Source of the DNA: Bradyrhizobium sp. ISRA464
Lineage (GTDB): Bacteria > Pseudomonadota > Alphaproteobacteria > Rhizobiales > Xanthobacteraceae
Reading direction: 5' to 3'
Assembly (NCBI RefSeq): GCF_029910095.1
Contig: NZ_CP094526.1
Span: 620,001-684,000, forward strand
DNA length: 64,000 nucleotides
This document shows, piece by piece, positions 25,385-35,821 of the stretch (positions are counted from its first letter, which is position 1; each line of letters begins with the position of its first letter). A program made the position numbers and the translations under genes. A model generated the notes under the pieces. That model was not told the DNA's origin, searched no databases, and was given only the letters and a program-made list of their open reading frames with translations.

Positions 25385-28177
25385 TCAGGCAGCCGGTTTC
25401 GCCGCGGCGTCCTCGCTCGACAACAGGTGCAGGAGCGCGCTCTTGATCGCGGCCTGCCGGGTCGGCGCGGTGACCTGGGCGCCGAGCAGGTCGGTCACAT
25501 AGAACACGTCGCGGGCGCGCTCGCCGAAGGTCGCGACATGCGCGGAGGCGATGTTGAGGTTGAGCTTCGAGATCGCCGTGGTGAGCTGATAGAGCAGGCC
25601 GGGCCGGTCGAGGCCGGAGACCTCGATCACGGTGTAGCGATCCGACCACTGGTTGTTGATGGTGACCTCGGGCTCGACGATGAACGGCCGCGCCTTGCTG
25701 CGCACGGCGCGCCGCGCCACCGCCTCAGGCAGCCGCAGCTTGCCCTCCAAGACGTCCTCGATCATCTGGCCGATCCGGGTCGCGCGCCGGCCCTCATCCT
25801 CGTCGCGGTCGTATTCGCGCGAGATCGAGATGGTGTCGACGGCGCGGCCGTCGGTCGTGGTGTAGATCTGGGCGTCGACGATGTTGGCGCCGGCGGAGGC
25901 GCAGGCGCCCGCGATGATCGACAATAGCCAGGGGTGGTCGGTCGCGAGGATCGTGAGCTCGGTGACGCCGCGGACCTCGTCGAACCCGACATTGATCGCG
26001 AGCTTGTGACCGGCCTGTTCGCTCGCGCGGATGAAGCGCGCCTGGCGGATCTTGCGCGGCAGCTCGACCTTGAGCCAGTAGGCCGGATAGTGCCGGCCGA
26101 TATAGGCGTTGAGCTCGGCTTCCGGCCATTCGGTGAATTCGGCGCGGAATTCGGCCTGCGCCATTGCGATGCGCTGGGCGCGATTGACTTCGGAGAAGCC
26201 GCCGGTCAGCACCGGCTCGGTCTCGTAATACAGCGTGCGCAGGAGCTGCGCCTTCCAGCCGTTCCACACGCCCGGGCCGACGCCCCTGATATCGGCGGTG
26301 GTCAGGATGGTCAGCAGCTTCATCTGCTCCACCGACTGCACCACAGCGGCGAAGTTCTCGATCGTCTTGCGGTCCGACAGGTCGCGCGATTGCGCGACAG
26401 TGGACATCGTCAGATGATCCTCGATCAGCCAGGCCACCAGCTCGGTGTCGGCAGGGGAGAAGCCGAGCCGCGGGCACAGCCGCCGCGCCACCTTGGCGCC
26501 CGCGATCGAATGATCCTCGGGCCGCCCCTTGGCGATGTCGTGGAGCAGCGTCGCGATATAGATCACCGGGCGGTGCTCGGGACGGATCTTGCGGAACAGG
26601 TCGCTCGCGACCGTGAACTCCTCGTTGCCGCCGCGCTCGATCTCCTGCAGGAAGCCGATGCAACGGATCAGGTGCTCGTCCACCGTATAGTGGTGGTACA
26701 TGTTGAACTGCATCATCGACACGATCTTGCCGAAGGCGCGGATGAATTGCCCGAGCACGCCGGTCTCGTTCATCCGCCGCAGCACGATCTCTGCGTTGTC
26801 GGAGGTCAGGATCTCCATGAACAGGCGGTTGGCTTCCGGGTCCTCGCGGAGCTCGGTATTGACCAGCTTCAGCGAGCGGGTCACCGTGCGCATCGCGTCG
26901 GGATGGAAGGCGAGGTCGTTCTGCTGCGCGAGGCGGAAGATCCGGATGAGATTGACCGGGTCGTGCTTGAACACGTCGGGGGCGGCGAGGTTGATGCGGT
27001 TGTTGTCGACGATGAAGTCGTCGCTGCCCGTCACCCGCCGGCGCTTGGCACCGGGCCGGAAGCGCGCCACCATGCGGCTCAGCACCGGCGCGGGCTTGTT
27101 GTGCTCCTCCTCGAGCTTGGCGCACAGGATCGCGGTGAGGTCGCCGACATCCTTGGCGATCAGGAAGTAGTGCTTCATGAAGCGCTCGACGTCCTGCATG
27201 CCGGGATGCGAGGTGTAGCCGAGCCGAACCGCGATCTCGCGCTGCATGTCGAACGACAGCCGCTCTTCGGCGCGGCCGGCGAAGAAGTGCAGGTTGCAGC
27301 GCACCGACCAGAGGAAGTCGGCGCAGCGGCGGAAGGTGCGGTACTCCTGGGCGTCGAACACGCCGCGTTCCAGAAGCTCATCCGTCTCGCGCACGCGGTA
27401 GACGTATTTGGCGATCCAGAACAGCGTGTGCAGGTCGCGCAGCCCGCCCTTGCCGTCCTTCACATTGGGCTCGACCAGATAGCGCGACTGGCCGGCGCGG
27501 CGATGCCGCTCCTCGCGCTCGGCGAGCTTGGCGGTGACGAATTCCGATGCGGTGCCCTGCACCACCTCCTTGTCGAAGCGCTCGACCAGTTCGCCATAGA
27601 GCGGCTGGTCGCCGGTCAGGAACCGCGTCTCCAGGATCGCGGTGCGGATTGTCATGTCGCCGCGCGCCTGGCGAATCGATTCGTCGACCGAGCGCGTGGC
27701 GTGGCCGACCTTCAGCCCCATGTCCCAGAGGCAATAGAGGATCGCCTCCGCCACCTGCTCGCCCCAGGCGGTCTGCTTGTAGGGCAGGATGAACAACAGA
27801 TCGATGTCGGATTCCGGCGCCATCAGCCCGCGGCCATAGCCGCCGGTCGCGACCACGGCCATCCGCTCGGCGCCCGAGGGGATCGGCGAGGGATAGAGGT
27901 GTTTGGTCGCCGCCTCATAGAGGATGCGGATGATCTCGTCCTGCACGAAGCAGAGCCGCTCGGCGCAGCGGCGGCCGTGCCGGTCCTTCAGGAGCAGTGC
28001 CTGCGCCGTGGCGCGCGCCGCGAGCAGTTCGGCCTTGAGCAGCTGCGCCATCGCGGCGCGGAACTGGTCCTCCCGGCCGGCATGCTTTTCGGCGAGTGCA
28101 TTGACCGTCGCGGTGATCCGCGCAGTCTCGAAACGATCATCCGCTGCAGGGCGGACTTCGGCTACGACGCTGTCCAT
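25385..28177 (-). CDS. glnD: Bifunctional PII uridylyltransferase/uridylyl-removing enzyme
   Basis: 930 residues. The nucleotidyltransferase motif GGYGRGLMAPESDIDLLF has the metal aspartates at 124 and 126. An HD domain (LLHDIAKGRPEDHS, about 530-545) catalyses uridylyl removal. Two C-terminal ACT domains, beginning near LTILATDHPWLLSIIAG and VIEVSGLDRPGLLYQL, sense glutamine. It modifies GlnB/GlnK and so sets ammonium assimilation and nitrogen-fixation control. In many rhizobia glnD sits next to mutS; here a 3-kb block separates them, both on the minus strand. Confidence 0.96.
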   Translation of the reverse strand: MDSVVAEVRPAADDRFETARITATVNALAEKHAGREDQFRAAMAQLLKAELLAARATAQALLLKDRHGRRCAERLCFVQDEIIRILYEAATKHLYPSPIPSGAERMAVVATGGYGRGLMAPESDIDLLFILPYKQTAWGEQVAEAILYCLWDMGLKVGHATRSVDESIRQARGDMTIRTAILETRFLTGDQPLYGELVERFDKEVVQGTASEFVTAKLAEREERHRRAGQSRYLVEPNVKDGKGGLRDLHTLFWIAKYVYRVRETDELLERGVFDAQEYRTFRRCADFLWSVRCNLHFFAGRAEERLSFDMQREIAVRLGYTSHPGMQDVERFMKHYFLIAKDVGDLTAILCAKLEEEHNKPAPVLSRMVARFRPGAKRRRVTGSDDFIVDNNRINLAAPDVFKHDPVNLIRIFRLAQQNDLAFHPDAMRTVTRSLKLVNTELREDPEANRLFMEILTSDNAEIVLRRMNETGVLGQFIRAFGKIVSMMQFNMYHHYTVDEHLIRCIGFLQEIERGGNEEFTVASDLFRKIRPEHRPVIYIATLLHDIAKGRPEDHSIAGAKVARRLCPRLGFSPADTELVAWLIEDHLTMSTVAQSRDLSDRKTIENFAAVVQSVEQMKLLTILTTADIRGVGPGVWNGWKAQLLRTLYYETEPVLTGGFSEVNRAQRIAMAQAEFRAEFTEWPEAELNAYIGRHYPAYWLKVELPRKIRQARFIRASEQAGHKLAINVGFDEVRGVTELTILATDHPWLLSIIAGACASAGANIVDAQIYTTTDGRAVDTISISREYDRDEDEGRRATRIGQMIEDVLEGKLRLPEAVARRAVRSKARPFIVEPEVTINNQWSDRYTVIEVSGLDRPGLLYQLTTAISKLNLNIASAHVATFGERARDVFYVTDLLGAQVTAPTRQAAIKSALLHLLSSEDAAAKPAA

Positions 28178-28375
28178 GCTTGCATCCGATAACGGACGGA
28201 GCGTTTGCTGTCACTGACCAAAGCATAAGGACTGCTGCTCCATGCTGTTTCAGTGGCGCTTCGAACAAGGTCGTTCTCGCGCCGCCTCGCAAAGGGTAGG
28301 GATTTTCTTGTTGATCGCAAGATTAACTCATTGAAATAAAAGAGTGTTTCTTTATCAGGTCAAGCAGATCGTCGA

Positions 28376-28658
28376 ATGTCATCGTTGTCCCGGCGCACGC
28401 TGGCCGCGATGTTCGCGGTCTCGGCGCTGTTTCCCGGCGCGGCCTAACGGCATCAGCATCGTCTGGGTCCAGTCGGCCGGGTCCAACAAGGCGCTGGAAT
28501 TCCTCGATGCCGGCTCGATCGATTTCGGCTCGATCGCGGGCTCGGCGGCGCTGGTGGCGAGGATCAAGGGCAACCCGATCAGGTCGATCTATGTCTATTC
28601 GCGTCCCGAACGGACCGCGCTGGTGACAGCGGCGCTACAAGGCCTTACACCGGCATAA
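28376..28658 (+). pseudogene. Decayed aliphatic sulfonate/taurine-type ABC substrate-binding protein
   Basis: The ATG at 28376 opens a signal-peptide-like start (MSSLSRRTLAAMFAVSALFP) that stops at TAA (28445-28447). In another frame directly after, a piece of an SsuA/TauA-type mature domain reads VQSAGSNKALEFLDAGSIDF, then GSAALVARIKGNPI, then IYVYSRPE and stops at 28656-28658. A typical member is over 300 residues, so most of the domain is missing and the frames disagree. This is an internally deleted remnant, lying just upstream of osmC. Confidence 0.75.
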
Positions 28659-28683
28659 AGAAAAATATGCCGGGAGCAGAACC

Positions 28684-29193
28684 ATGGACTCCGCCGAACT
28701 CCGCGCAATGCAGGCCCCGATCAAGGAACGCTACAAGGCCGACCCGACGGCCGCCGTGATCACGCTGAAGGCCAAGGGCTCAATCGATAACGAGAGTATT
28801 TCCTGCAAGGTCGAAACCGGCCGCGCGCTCGCGGTCGCCGGCCTCCACCCCGCAACCGGCGGCTCCGGGCTCGAGCTCTGCTCCGGCGACATGCTGCTGG
28901 AGGCGCTGGTCGCCTGCGCCGGCGTCACGCTGAAGTCGGTCGCGACCGCCGTCGAGGTGCCGCTGAAAGTCGGCACCGTCTTCGCCGAGGGCGATCTCGA
29001 TTTTCGCGGCACGCTCGGCGTCGACAAGGAGGCGCCGGTCGGCTTCCGCGAGATCCGGCTCCGCTTCGATGTCGGCACCGACGCGCCGCAGGACAAGCTC
29101 GACCTGCTGCTGAAGCTCACCGAACGCTATTGCGTGGTCTACCAGACCATCAAGAACGGCCCGAAGGTCATCGTCTCGATGCAGCGGGTGTGA
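28684..29193 (+). CDS. OsmC family protein
   Basis: 169 residues, GGGAG 6 bases before the ATG. The two redox cysteines of the OsmC/Ohr fold are seen: Cys78 in ALVACAGVTLKS and the later Cys in ERYCVVYQTIK. These proteins reduce organic hydroperoxides using dithiol reductants, or act in stress resistance; this one belongs to the broader OsmC group, not clearly to Ohr. It stands alone after a pseudogene, perhaps using the remnant's promoter. Confidence 0.85.
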   Translation: MDSAELRAMQAPIKERYKADPTAAVITLKAKGSIDNESISCKVETGRALAVAGLHPATGGSGLELCSGDMLLEALVACAGVTLKSVATAVEVPLKVGTVFAEGDLDFRGTLGVDKEAPVGFREIRLRFDVGTDAPQDKLDLLLKLTERYCVVYQTIKNGPKVIVSMQRV

Positions 29194-29220
29194 TCGCTCG
29201 CATGGAGCAACGCGGAATGC

Positions 29221-29327
29221 GAGCCGGGGAGGGTCATCTCTCCGTTCCGGCAGCGTCTCCGCGGAGAGACCGTGACCCCTCCCCGCCGCTCATTGCATTC
29301 GCGTCGACCCTCCCCTTTCAAGGGAGG
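29221..29327. repeat. Palindromic repeat between osmC and a membrane protein gene
   Basis: Nested inverted arms: CGGGGAGGGTCA with TGACCCCTCCCCG, and inside them TCTCTCCG with CGGAGAGA (29225-29284). A trailing CCCTCCCCTTTCAAGGGAGG follows. It could terminate osmC. Confidence 0.65.
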
Positions 29328-29352
29328 ATAAGAAAAACAACAAAACAACAAA

Positions 29353-30153
29353 ATGTCCCCCGAGCTCCACTTCCTCCTGATCCTCGTGCTGCGCATGGCC
29401 GTCGCGGCGGCGTTCGTGGTCAGTGCGTCCATCGTCACGGAGCGATCGGGGCCGGTGATCGGCGCGCTGATCGCGACCTTGCCGATCTCGGCGGGGCCGT
29501 CCTACACCTTCCTTGCGCTCGACCATGACGCGGCCTTCATCGCCGAGGGCGCGCTGTCGAGCCTGCCGGTCAACGCCGCGACGATCTATATGGGGCTGAC
29601 CTACGCGGTGCTGGCGCAGCGCTGCAGCATGTGGATCAGCGCCGGCGCCGCGATCGCGCTGTGGCTCGTGCTCGCCACCATCATGCGCCAGTTCGAATGG
29701 TCGCTCGCCGGCGGGCTGATCGTCAACGCGATTACCTTTGCGATCTGCATTCCGCTGCTGAAACCCTACCGGCATGTCGCCAAGATGCCGCTGATCGCGC
29801 GGCGCTGGTACGACATCCCGCTGCGTGCCGCACTGGTCGCAAGCCTGGTCGGAACCGTGGTCACGGCGTCGAGCTGGGTCGGTCCGCGCGTCACCGGCGT
29901 GATGGCGCTGTTTCCGATCGTGTTCTCCTCGATGATGCTGATCCTGCATCCGCGCATCGGCGGCCCGGCCACCGCCGCCGTGCTCGCCAACAGCGCCTGG
30001 GGCCTGATGGGCTTCGGCCTGGGCGTTGCCGTGTTGCATGTCGCGGTGCTGCAATTCGGCTCCGCGATCGGCCTCTGCTGCGCGCTCGCCACCTGCATCG
30101 TGTGGAATCTGGCGCTGTGGTGGAATGGGCGGAGGAAAGCCGTGAAGGCGTAG
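29353..30153 (+). CDS. Conserved-looking integral membrane protein of unknown function
   Basis: 266 residues with about eight hydrophobic helices, and small-residue-rich helices such as GPVIGALIATLPISAGPSYTF and GPRVTGVMALFPIVFSSMMLI that look like two repeats of one module. The paired GPxxGALxxxLP-type motifs suggest an internally duplicated transporter-like fold. I do not recognise a named family. GGGAGG lies 22 bases upstream of the ATG, further than usual; the bases between are A-rich. Confidence 0.7.
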   Translation: MSPELHFLLILVLRMAVAAAFVVSASIVTERSGPVIGALIATLPISAGPSYTFLALDHDAAFIAEGALSSLPVNAATIYMGLTYAVLAQRCSMWISAGAAIALWLVLATIMRQFEWSLAGGLIVNAITFAICIPLLKPYRHVAKMPLIARRWYDIPLRAALVASLVGTVVTASSWVGPRVTGVMALFPIVFSSMMLILHPRIGGPATAAVLANSAWGLMGFGLGVAVLHVAVLQFGSAIGLCCALATCIVWNLALWWNGRRKAVKA

Positions 30154-30161
30154 AAAACGTA

Positions 30162-30243
30162 GGGGTAGGTTAGTAGCCGAAGGCGTAACCCACCATGGCG
30201 CCTTGGTGAAAGAAGCGGTGGGTTACGCTACGCTAACCCAACC
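30162..30243. repeat. Inverted repeat, family 5 (GTAACCCACC...GGTGGGTTAC)
   Basis: The arms GGCGTAACCCACC and GGTGGGTTACGCTACGC surround a short loop, extended outward by GTAGGTTAG / CTAACCCAACC. It directly precedes the left half of the family-3 repeat. Confidence 0.7.
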
Positions 30244-30254
30244 ATCGGTGCCTC

Positions 30255-30286
30255 GTAGCCCGGATGGAGCGCAGCGTGACCCGGGG
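30255..30286. repeat. Left arm of a split family-3 inverted repeat
   Basis: GTAGCCCGGATGGAGCGCAG continues as CGTGACCCGGGG. It matches the reverse complement of 31397-31428 at 27 of 32 positions by hand count. In intact copies the two arms are about 25 bases apart; here 1,110 bases holding one gene separate them. Confidence 0.75.
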
Positions 30287-30307
30287 TCAGTTGAGCCGCT
30301 GATCAGG

Positions 30308-31345
30308 CTAAGGGGGCTTCCGTGGCGGCGGATGCCTCAACATGAAGTCCGCTCGCGAGCGCACGGCAGGATTGGGATCATCTGCAAGCCGGGCGACCAG
30401 AGGGGCCTCATCGTCTATTTGCGACCGCACGCTAATCATGGCGTCGGCGACAGCCCTCCTCACAACAGGCGATTTGTCGCGGACGCCTCGGGCGATGAAG
30501 AAGACTCGATCATGCTCTCGCTTAATGTCGCGTGTGTCGAAGACTGGGACGCGCTTTTGCAATCCGTAGACCTTGTCGATCCAAATCCATTCGAAGCCTG
30601 CCAGCCACGTCGCCCTCCCCGAGATCAAGCATTGATACGCTACGGCGCGGATGGCGGGCTCGATCGCTATCTCTGCGACATGCGGCAAATAGCGATCGAG
30701 ACTGGAGAATCGCAGGGCGTTGCGCAAATGGGCTCCGCTCGCGCCGCTGGGCTGTTTCTCCAGCGTGGAGACGAATTCTGACAGGACATCGTCGCGACCG
30801 TATACCAGATCGAGACTTGCCGCCGTGTCGTGCCAGCGGCCCCAGATGAGGCGGCGACCAAGGAGGTACTTCGCGGTATCAGCCGCGACGGTTGCTGGAA
30901 TTTGAGAGGCCACGCGTTGGACACAGCGCTGTGCAGCAAGGCGGACCGGGCCGACCCAATCGTTTAGTCGCCACGCCAACGCGGCGAAAAAGAACTGAGA
31001 GCCGGGCGGGGTCTCGAGATGATCAAGAGCAAGCTCCCTCACGCGGCCATCGGGATGAAATAGAAAGAGCCACGCATAGTCTGGATTCCTGGCCATGAGT
31101 GTCTGCTCGGACGACAGCCAGCGCAGTAACGTTTCCCTGAGCGAAGGTTGCCGCCACCAGTCGAGGCCGGCGGCCCAAGCGATCTCGCGGCTCGCTCGCA
31201 CGACCTCGGTCGCTGGGAGCGTAGCAAGATCCGCCAGGGCCTCGCGAAGAGCTTGATCAGACCCGCTGCGGCCAAGCGCTTTCCCGACCGCCGATAACTT
31301 TGCATGGAGTGCGGGCGATAGGAGTGATCGATCACCGAATGCCAT
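30308..31345 (-). CDS. HEAT-like repeat protein of unknown function
   Basis: 345 residues, all helical in character, with repeated helix pairs such as GPVRLAAQRCVQRVA, SPVVRRAVADAMISV and NPAVRSRADFML that look like HEAT repeats. No catalytic motif or signal peptide. Translation start ATG at 31345 has GAGGA 6 bases upstream. Third positions look less G/C-biased than in the neighbouring mutS and glnD, consistent with transfer, though I could not compute this. The whole gene lies between the two arms of a split dispersed repeat. Confidence 0.7.
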   Translation of the reverse strand: MAFGDRSLLSPALHAKLSAVGKALGRSGSDQALREALADLATLPATEVVRASREIAWAAGLDWWRQPSLRETLLRWLSSEQTLMARNPDYAWLFLFHPDGRVRELALDHLETPPGSQFFFAALAWRLNDWVGPVRLAAQRCVQRVASQIPATVAADTAKYLLGRRLIWGRWHDTAASLDLVYGRDDVLSEFVSTLEKQPSGASGAHLRNALRFSSLDRYLPHVAEIAIEPAIRAVAYQCLISGRATWLAGFEWIWIDKVYGLQKRVPVFDTRDIKREHDRVFFIARGVRDKSPVVRRAVADAMISVRSQIDDEAPLVARLADDPNPAVRSRADFMLRHPPPRKPP

Positions 31346-31396
31346 CGCCTATCCTCGCAGCATTCGCCGGGTGATGGAAGGTACGTAACCAACCAA

Positions 31397-31428
31397 CCCC
31401 GGATTTCGCTTCGCTGCATCCGGGCTAC
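31397..31428. repeat. Right arm of a split family-3 inverted repeat
   Basis: CCCCGGATTTCGCTTCGCTG followed by CATCCGGGCTAC, four bases before the mutS stop codon. It pairs with 30255-30286 across the HEAT-like gene. Confidence 0.75.
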
Positions 31429-31432
31429 GGAA

Positions 31433-34192
31433 TTATTGCTTCGGCAGTTTTGCCTTCAGCGCATAGAGCGCCTCCAGCGCCTCGCGCGGCGACATCTCGT
31501 CGGGATGCAGCGCCTTCACTGCTTCCACCAGCAAATCCGCCTCGCTCGGCGGCGCGTCCTCAGTGGCGGCGCGGGAGGGCACGGCGAACAGCGGCAGGTC
31601 GTCGACCAGCGCACGCGCGGTCTGGCCGCGGTCCTGTGCTTCCAGTTTTGCCAGCACCGATTTGGCGCGCGCGATCACGGCGGGCGGCAATCCTGCAAGC
31701 TTCGCGACCTGGATGCCGTAGGAGCGGTCGGCCGAGCCCGGCAGCACCTCGTGCAGGAACACGACGTCGCCCTGCCATTCCTTCACGCGGACTGTGGCGT
31801 TGAACATCCGCGGCAGCTTGGCCGAGAGCGCGGTCAGCTCGTGATAATGCGTGGCGAACAGCGTGCGGCAGCGATTGCTCTCGTGCAGATGCTCGATCGC
31901 GGCCCAGGCGATCGAGAGCCCGTCGAAGGTCGCGGTGCCGCGGCCGATCTCGTCGAGGATCACCAGCGACCGCTCGCTCGCCTGGTTGAGGATCACGGCG
32001 GTCTCGACCATCTCGACCATGAACGTGGAGCGTCCGCGCGCCAGATCGTCGGCGGCGCCGACGCGCGAGAACAGGCGATCGACGATGCCGAGCCGCGCGC
32101 GCGACGCCGGAACGAACGAGCCGATCTGCGCCAAGAGCGCGATCAGCGCGTTCTGGCGCAGGAAGGTCGACTTACCGGCCATGTTCGGGCCAGTGATCAG
32201 CCAGAGCTGGCCGGCCCCCATCCTACCCTCCCCCGCTTGCGGGGGAGGGTAGGGTGGGGGTACCGGCGACAGATCGCAGGCATTGGCGATGAACGGCTGG
32301 CCGTCGCGCTTTAGCGCCTGCTCGACCACCGGATGACGTCCACCCTCGATGGCGAAGCCGAGCGAGCCGTCGACCTCGGGCCGCACGTAATTATCGTCAA
32401 CGGCGAGCTTGGCCAGCGCGGTCGCGACGTCGAGCATCGCAAAGGCATGCGCGGCGTTTCGCAGATCGTCGCTGGCGGCGAGCGCCATCGCGCTCAGCCG
32501 ATCGAAGATCTCCAGCTCGAGATTGAGCGCGCGCTCGCCGGCATTCGCGATCTTGGCCTCGGTCTCGCCGAGCTCCGATGTGGTGAAGCGGATCTGTCCG
32601 GCCAGCGTCTGGCGATGGATGAAGGTGGCGTTCAAGGGCGGCGCCAGCAGCTTGTCGCCGTGCTGGGCAGTGACCTCGACGAAATAGCCGAGCACATTGT
32701 TGTGCCGGATCTTCAGCGTCTTGATGCCGGTGTCCTCGGCGTAGCGCGCCTGCATCGCGGCGACCACGAGGCGCGAGGCATCGCGCAGGTTCCGGCTCTC
32801 GTCGAGCGCGGCTTCATAGCCCTCGCGGACGAAGCCGCCGTCGCGCTTGATCAGCGGCAGTTGCTCGCTCAATGCGCGGGAAAATTCCTGCGCGAGATCG
32901 CGCGAGGGCCGGCGCAGCGCCGCCATCACGGCGGCGATCTCGGCCGGCGGATTATCGAGCTGCGCCAGCAGCTCGAGCGCCTGGTCGGCGGCCAGGATGC
33001 CGTCGCGCAGGCTGGCAAGGTCGCGCGGGCCGCCGCGGCCGACCGAGAGCCGCGCCAGTGCGCGCGACATGTCGGGCGCCGCGCGCAGCACGGTTCTGAC
33101 GTCTTCGCGCGCGGCGCTGTCGGCGACGAAGGCCGAGACGGCGTCGAGCCGCCGCGCGATCACGGCAACGTCGGTCAGCGGTGCGGCAAGGCGCTGCGCC
33201 AGCAGGCGCGAGCCCGCCGCAGTGACAGTGCAGTCGATCGCATCGAGCAGTGAGCCGCGACGTTCGCCGGCGAGCGTGCGCGTCAGTTCGAGATTGGCGC
33301 GGGTCGCCGGGTCGATCGCCATCGTGGTGCCGGCGGCCTCGCGCGCCGGCGGCGACAGCGGCGGACGCTTCCCCACCTGGGTGCGGTCGATATAGGTCAC
33401 CGCGGCGGCCGCGGCGGTTGCCTCCAGTCGCGACATCGCCGAGAGGCCGTCCATGGTCGCGACCGCGAAATAGTCGCACAGCCGCCGCTCGGCGGTGGCG
33501 CTGTCGAACACGTCGCGGGTCAGCGGCGTCACCGACGGCAGCTCGCGCAAGGTCGGCGCAAGCTCCGTGTCGCTATAAAGCGCATCGGTGACGATCGCCT
33601 CGTTCGGGTTGATGCGCGCCAGCGTCGCCGCAAGTTCCGCGGTCGAGCACTCCGTCACCATGAATTCGGAGGTCGAGATGTCGATCCAGGCAAGCCCGAG
33701 CCGGTCGGCGCCGGCCGAACCGCGGGCACGGGCGATCGCGATCAGATAGTTGTTGGTGCGGGCGTCGAGCAGCGTGTCCTCGGTCAGGGTGCCCGGCGTC
33801 ACCAGCCGCACCACGCCGCGGCGGACCACGCTCTTGTTGCCGCGGGCGCGCGCCGCCGCCGGATCCTCGGTCTGCTCGCACACTGCGACGCGATGTCCGG
33901 CGCCGATCAGGCGATGTAGATAATCCTCGGCGCGTTCGACCGGCACGCCGCACATCGGGATGTCCATGCCCTGATGCTTGCCGCGCTTGGTCAGGACGAT
34001 GCCAAGCGCCTTCGAGGCGATCTCGGCATCCTCGAAGAACAGTTCGTAGAAGTCGCCCATCCGGTAGAACAGCAACAGCCCGGGATGGGCCGCCTTGATT
34101 TCCAGATACTGTTCCATCATCGGCGTGACGCGCGACGGCGCCTCGGCGGGAGCAGATTCGGGCGGAACGGGGATGGACTGCTGGATTGTCAT
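31433..34192 (-). CDS. mutS: DNA mismatch repair protein MutS
   Basis: 919 residues from the ATG at 34192; the in-frame extension to 34246 is repeat sequence. The mismatch-binding Phe-x-Glu motif is in [14 protein letters not shown] near the N-terminus. Walker [10 protein letters not shown] is near 664-672, Walker B and the signature follow in [17 protein letters not shown], and the helix-turn-helix is at the C-terminus. Just before the ATPase core (about residues 644-657) the protein carries [14 protein letters not shown], encoded by a palindromic intergenic-type repeat inserted in frame. All catalytic parts are intact, so it should still function in mismatch repair. Confidence 0.96.
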   Translation of the reverse strand: MTIQQSIPVPPESAPAEAPSRVTPMMEQYLEIKAAHPGLLLFYRMGDFYELFFEDAEIASKALGIVLTKRGKHQGMDIPMCGVPVERAEDYLHRLIGAGHRVAVCEQTEDPAAARARGNKSVVRRGVVRLVTPGTLTEDTLLDARTNNYLIAIARARGSAGADRLGLAWIDISTSEFMVTECSTAELAATLARINPNEAIVTDALYSDTELAPTLRELPSVTPLTRDVFDSATAERRLCDYFAVATMDGLSAMSRLEATAAAAAVTYIDRTQVGKRPPLSPPAREAAGTTMAIDPATRANLELTRTLAGERRGSLLDAIDCTVTAAGSRLLAQRLAAPLTDVAVIARRLDAVSAFVADSAAREDVRTVLRAAPDMSRALARLSVGRGGPRDLASLRDGILAADQALELLAQLDNPPAEIAAVMAALRRPSRDLAQEFSRALSEQLPLIKRDGGFVREGYEAALDESRNLRDASRLVVAAMQARYAEDTGIKTLKIRHNNVLGYFVEVTAQHGDKLLAPPLNATFIHRQTLAGQIRFTTSELGETEAKIANAGERALNLELEIFDRLSAMALAASDDLRNAAHAFAMLDVATALAKLAVDDNYVRPEVDGSLGFAIEGGRHPVVEQALKRDGQPFIANACDLSPVPPPYPPPQAGEGRMGAGQLWLITGPNMAGKSTFLRQNALIALLAQIGSFVPASRARLGIVDRLFSRVGAADDLARGRSTFMVEMVETAVILNQASERSLVILDEIGRGTATFDGLSIAWAAIEHLHESNRCRTLFATHYHELTALSAKLPRMFNATVRVKEWQGDVVFLHEVLPGSADRSYGIQVAKLAGLPPAVIARAKSVLAKLEAQDRGQTARALVDDLPLFAVPSRAATEDAPPSEADLLVEAVKALHPDEMSPREALEALYALKAKLPKQ
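32216..32264. repeat. Family-2 palindromic repeat inserted in frame inside mutS
   Basis: A perfect hairpin at 32224-32251: 13-base arms TACCCTCCCCCGC and GCGGGGGAGGGTA with a TT loop, flanked by CC..GGGGGTACC. The core equals the intergenic palindromes at 7145 and 43660. It encodes a Pro/Gly-rich insert of about 14 residues just upstream of Walker A. Confidence 0.85.
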
Positions 34193-34193
34193 C

Positions 34194-34290
34194 AGAGCGT
34201 TTTCGAGAGAAGTGGGCACCGGTTCGCGTGAAGAAAACGCGTCCAAACAAGAATCTGGTGCCCGGTTCTGATCTCATCAGAACCGACCGG
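34194..34290. repeat. Diverged family-1 repeat abutting the mutS start codon, plus hairpin
   Basis: The core AGTGGGCACCGGTTC matches family 1, here with arms AGAGCGTTTTC and GAAAACGCG. Next to it, GGTTCTGAT-CTC-ATCAGAACC (34264-34284) is a perfect 9-bp hairpin. It begins two bases upstream of the mutS ATG, so the mutS leader is made of repeat sequence. The rest of the gap to pcaF (34291-34506) should hold the divergent promoters; I see no gene. Confidence 0.65.
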
Positions 34291-34506
34291 GCTCCAGAAC
34301 GCGGAAGCTACAAAATTTCGCCGCGCGGTCCTATCCGAGAGAACGGGGTTTTCCACCCTCTCCACGGCCCAGATAGAATAGCCCTCACGGTAATGCGTGC
34401 ATGGCGCGCAGGCGCATCAATTGACCTGCCGCGGGCACACTCCTAAAACTCACCTCAAGTTCCGGCCTATCCAGCGCCTAAGCCACGGCATTCAGGGAGA
34501 GATTCA

Positions 34507-35715
<1,209 letters not shown>

Positions 35716-35726
35716 GCCAATGGCTT

Positions 35727-35750
35727 GGAAGGGCTGAAAACAGCCCTTCC
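35727..35750 (+). terminator. Intercistronic hairpin between pcaF and pcaH
   Basis: A perfect 10-bp stem GGAAGGGCTG-AAAA-CAGCCCTTCC starts 12 bases after the pcaF stop. No T-run follows, so it is more likely an mRNA-stability or attenuating hairpin than a full terminator. Confidence 0.5.
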
Positions 35751-35821
35751 CCGAATTGGTTATGTCCTATAATGATCTTCGGCAGGGCTCGCTGGCATGC
35801 GGGCCCACGGAGGAATTTGCC

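Noticed and set aside
25934..28192. 752-codon open frame opposite glnD
   Set aside because: Low-complexity Arg/His/Glu composition and no ribosome-binding site; glnD on the other strand has complete domains.
34193..34246. N-terminal extension of MutS by 18 residues
   Set aside because: The extension is encoded by a dispersed repeat and the ATG at 34192 gives the normal family start.
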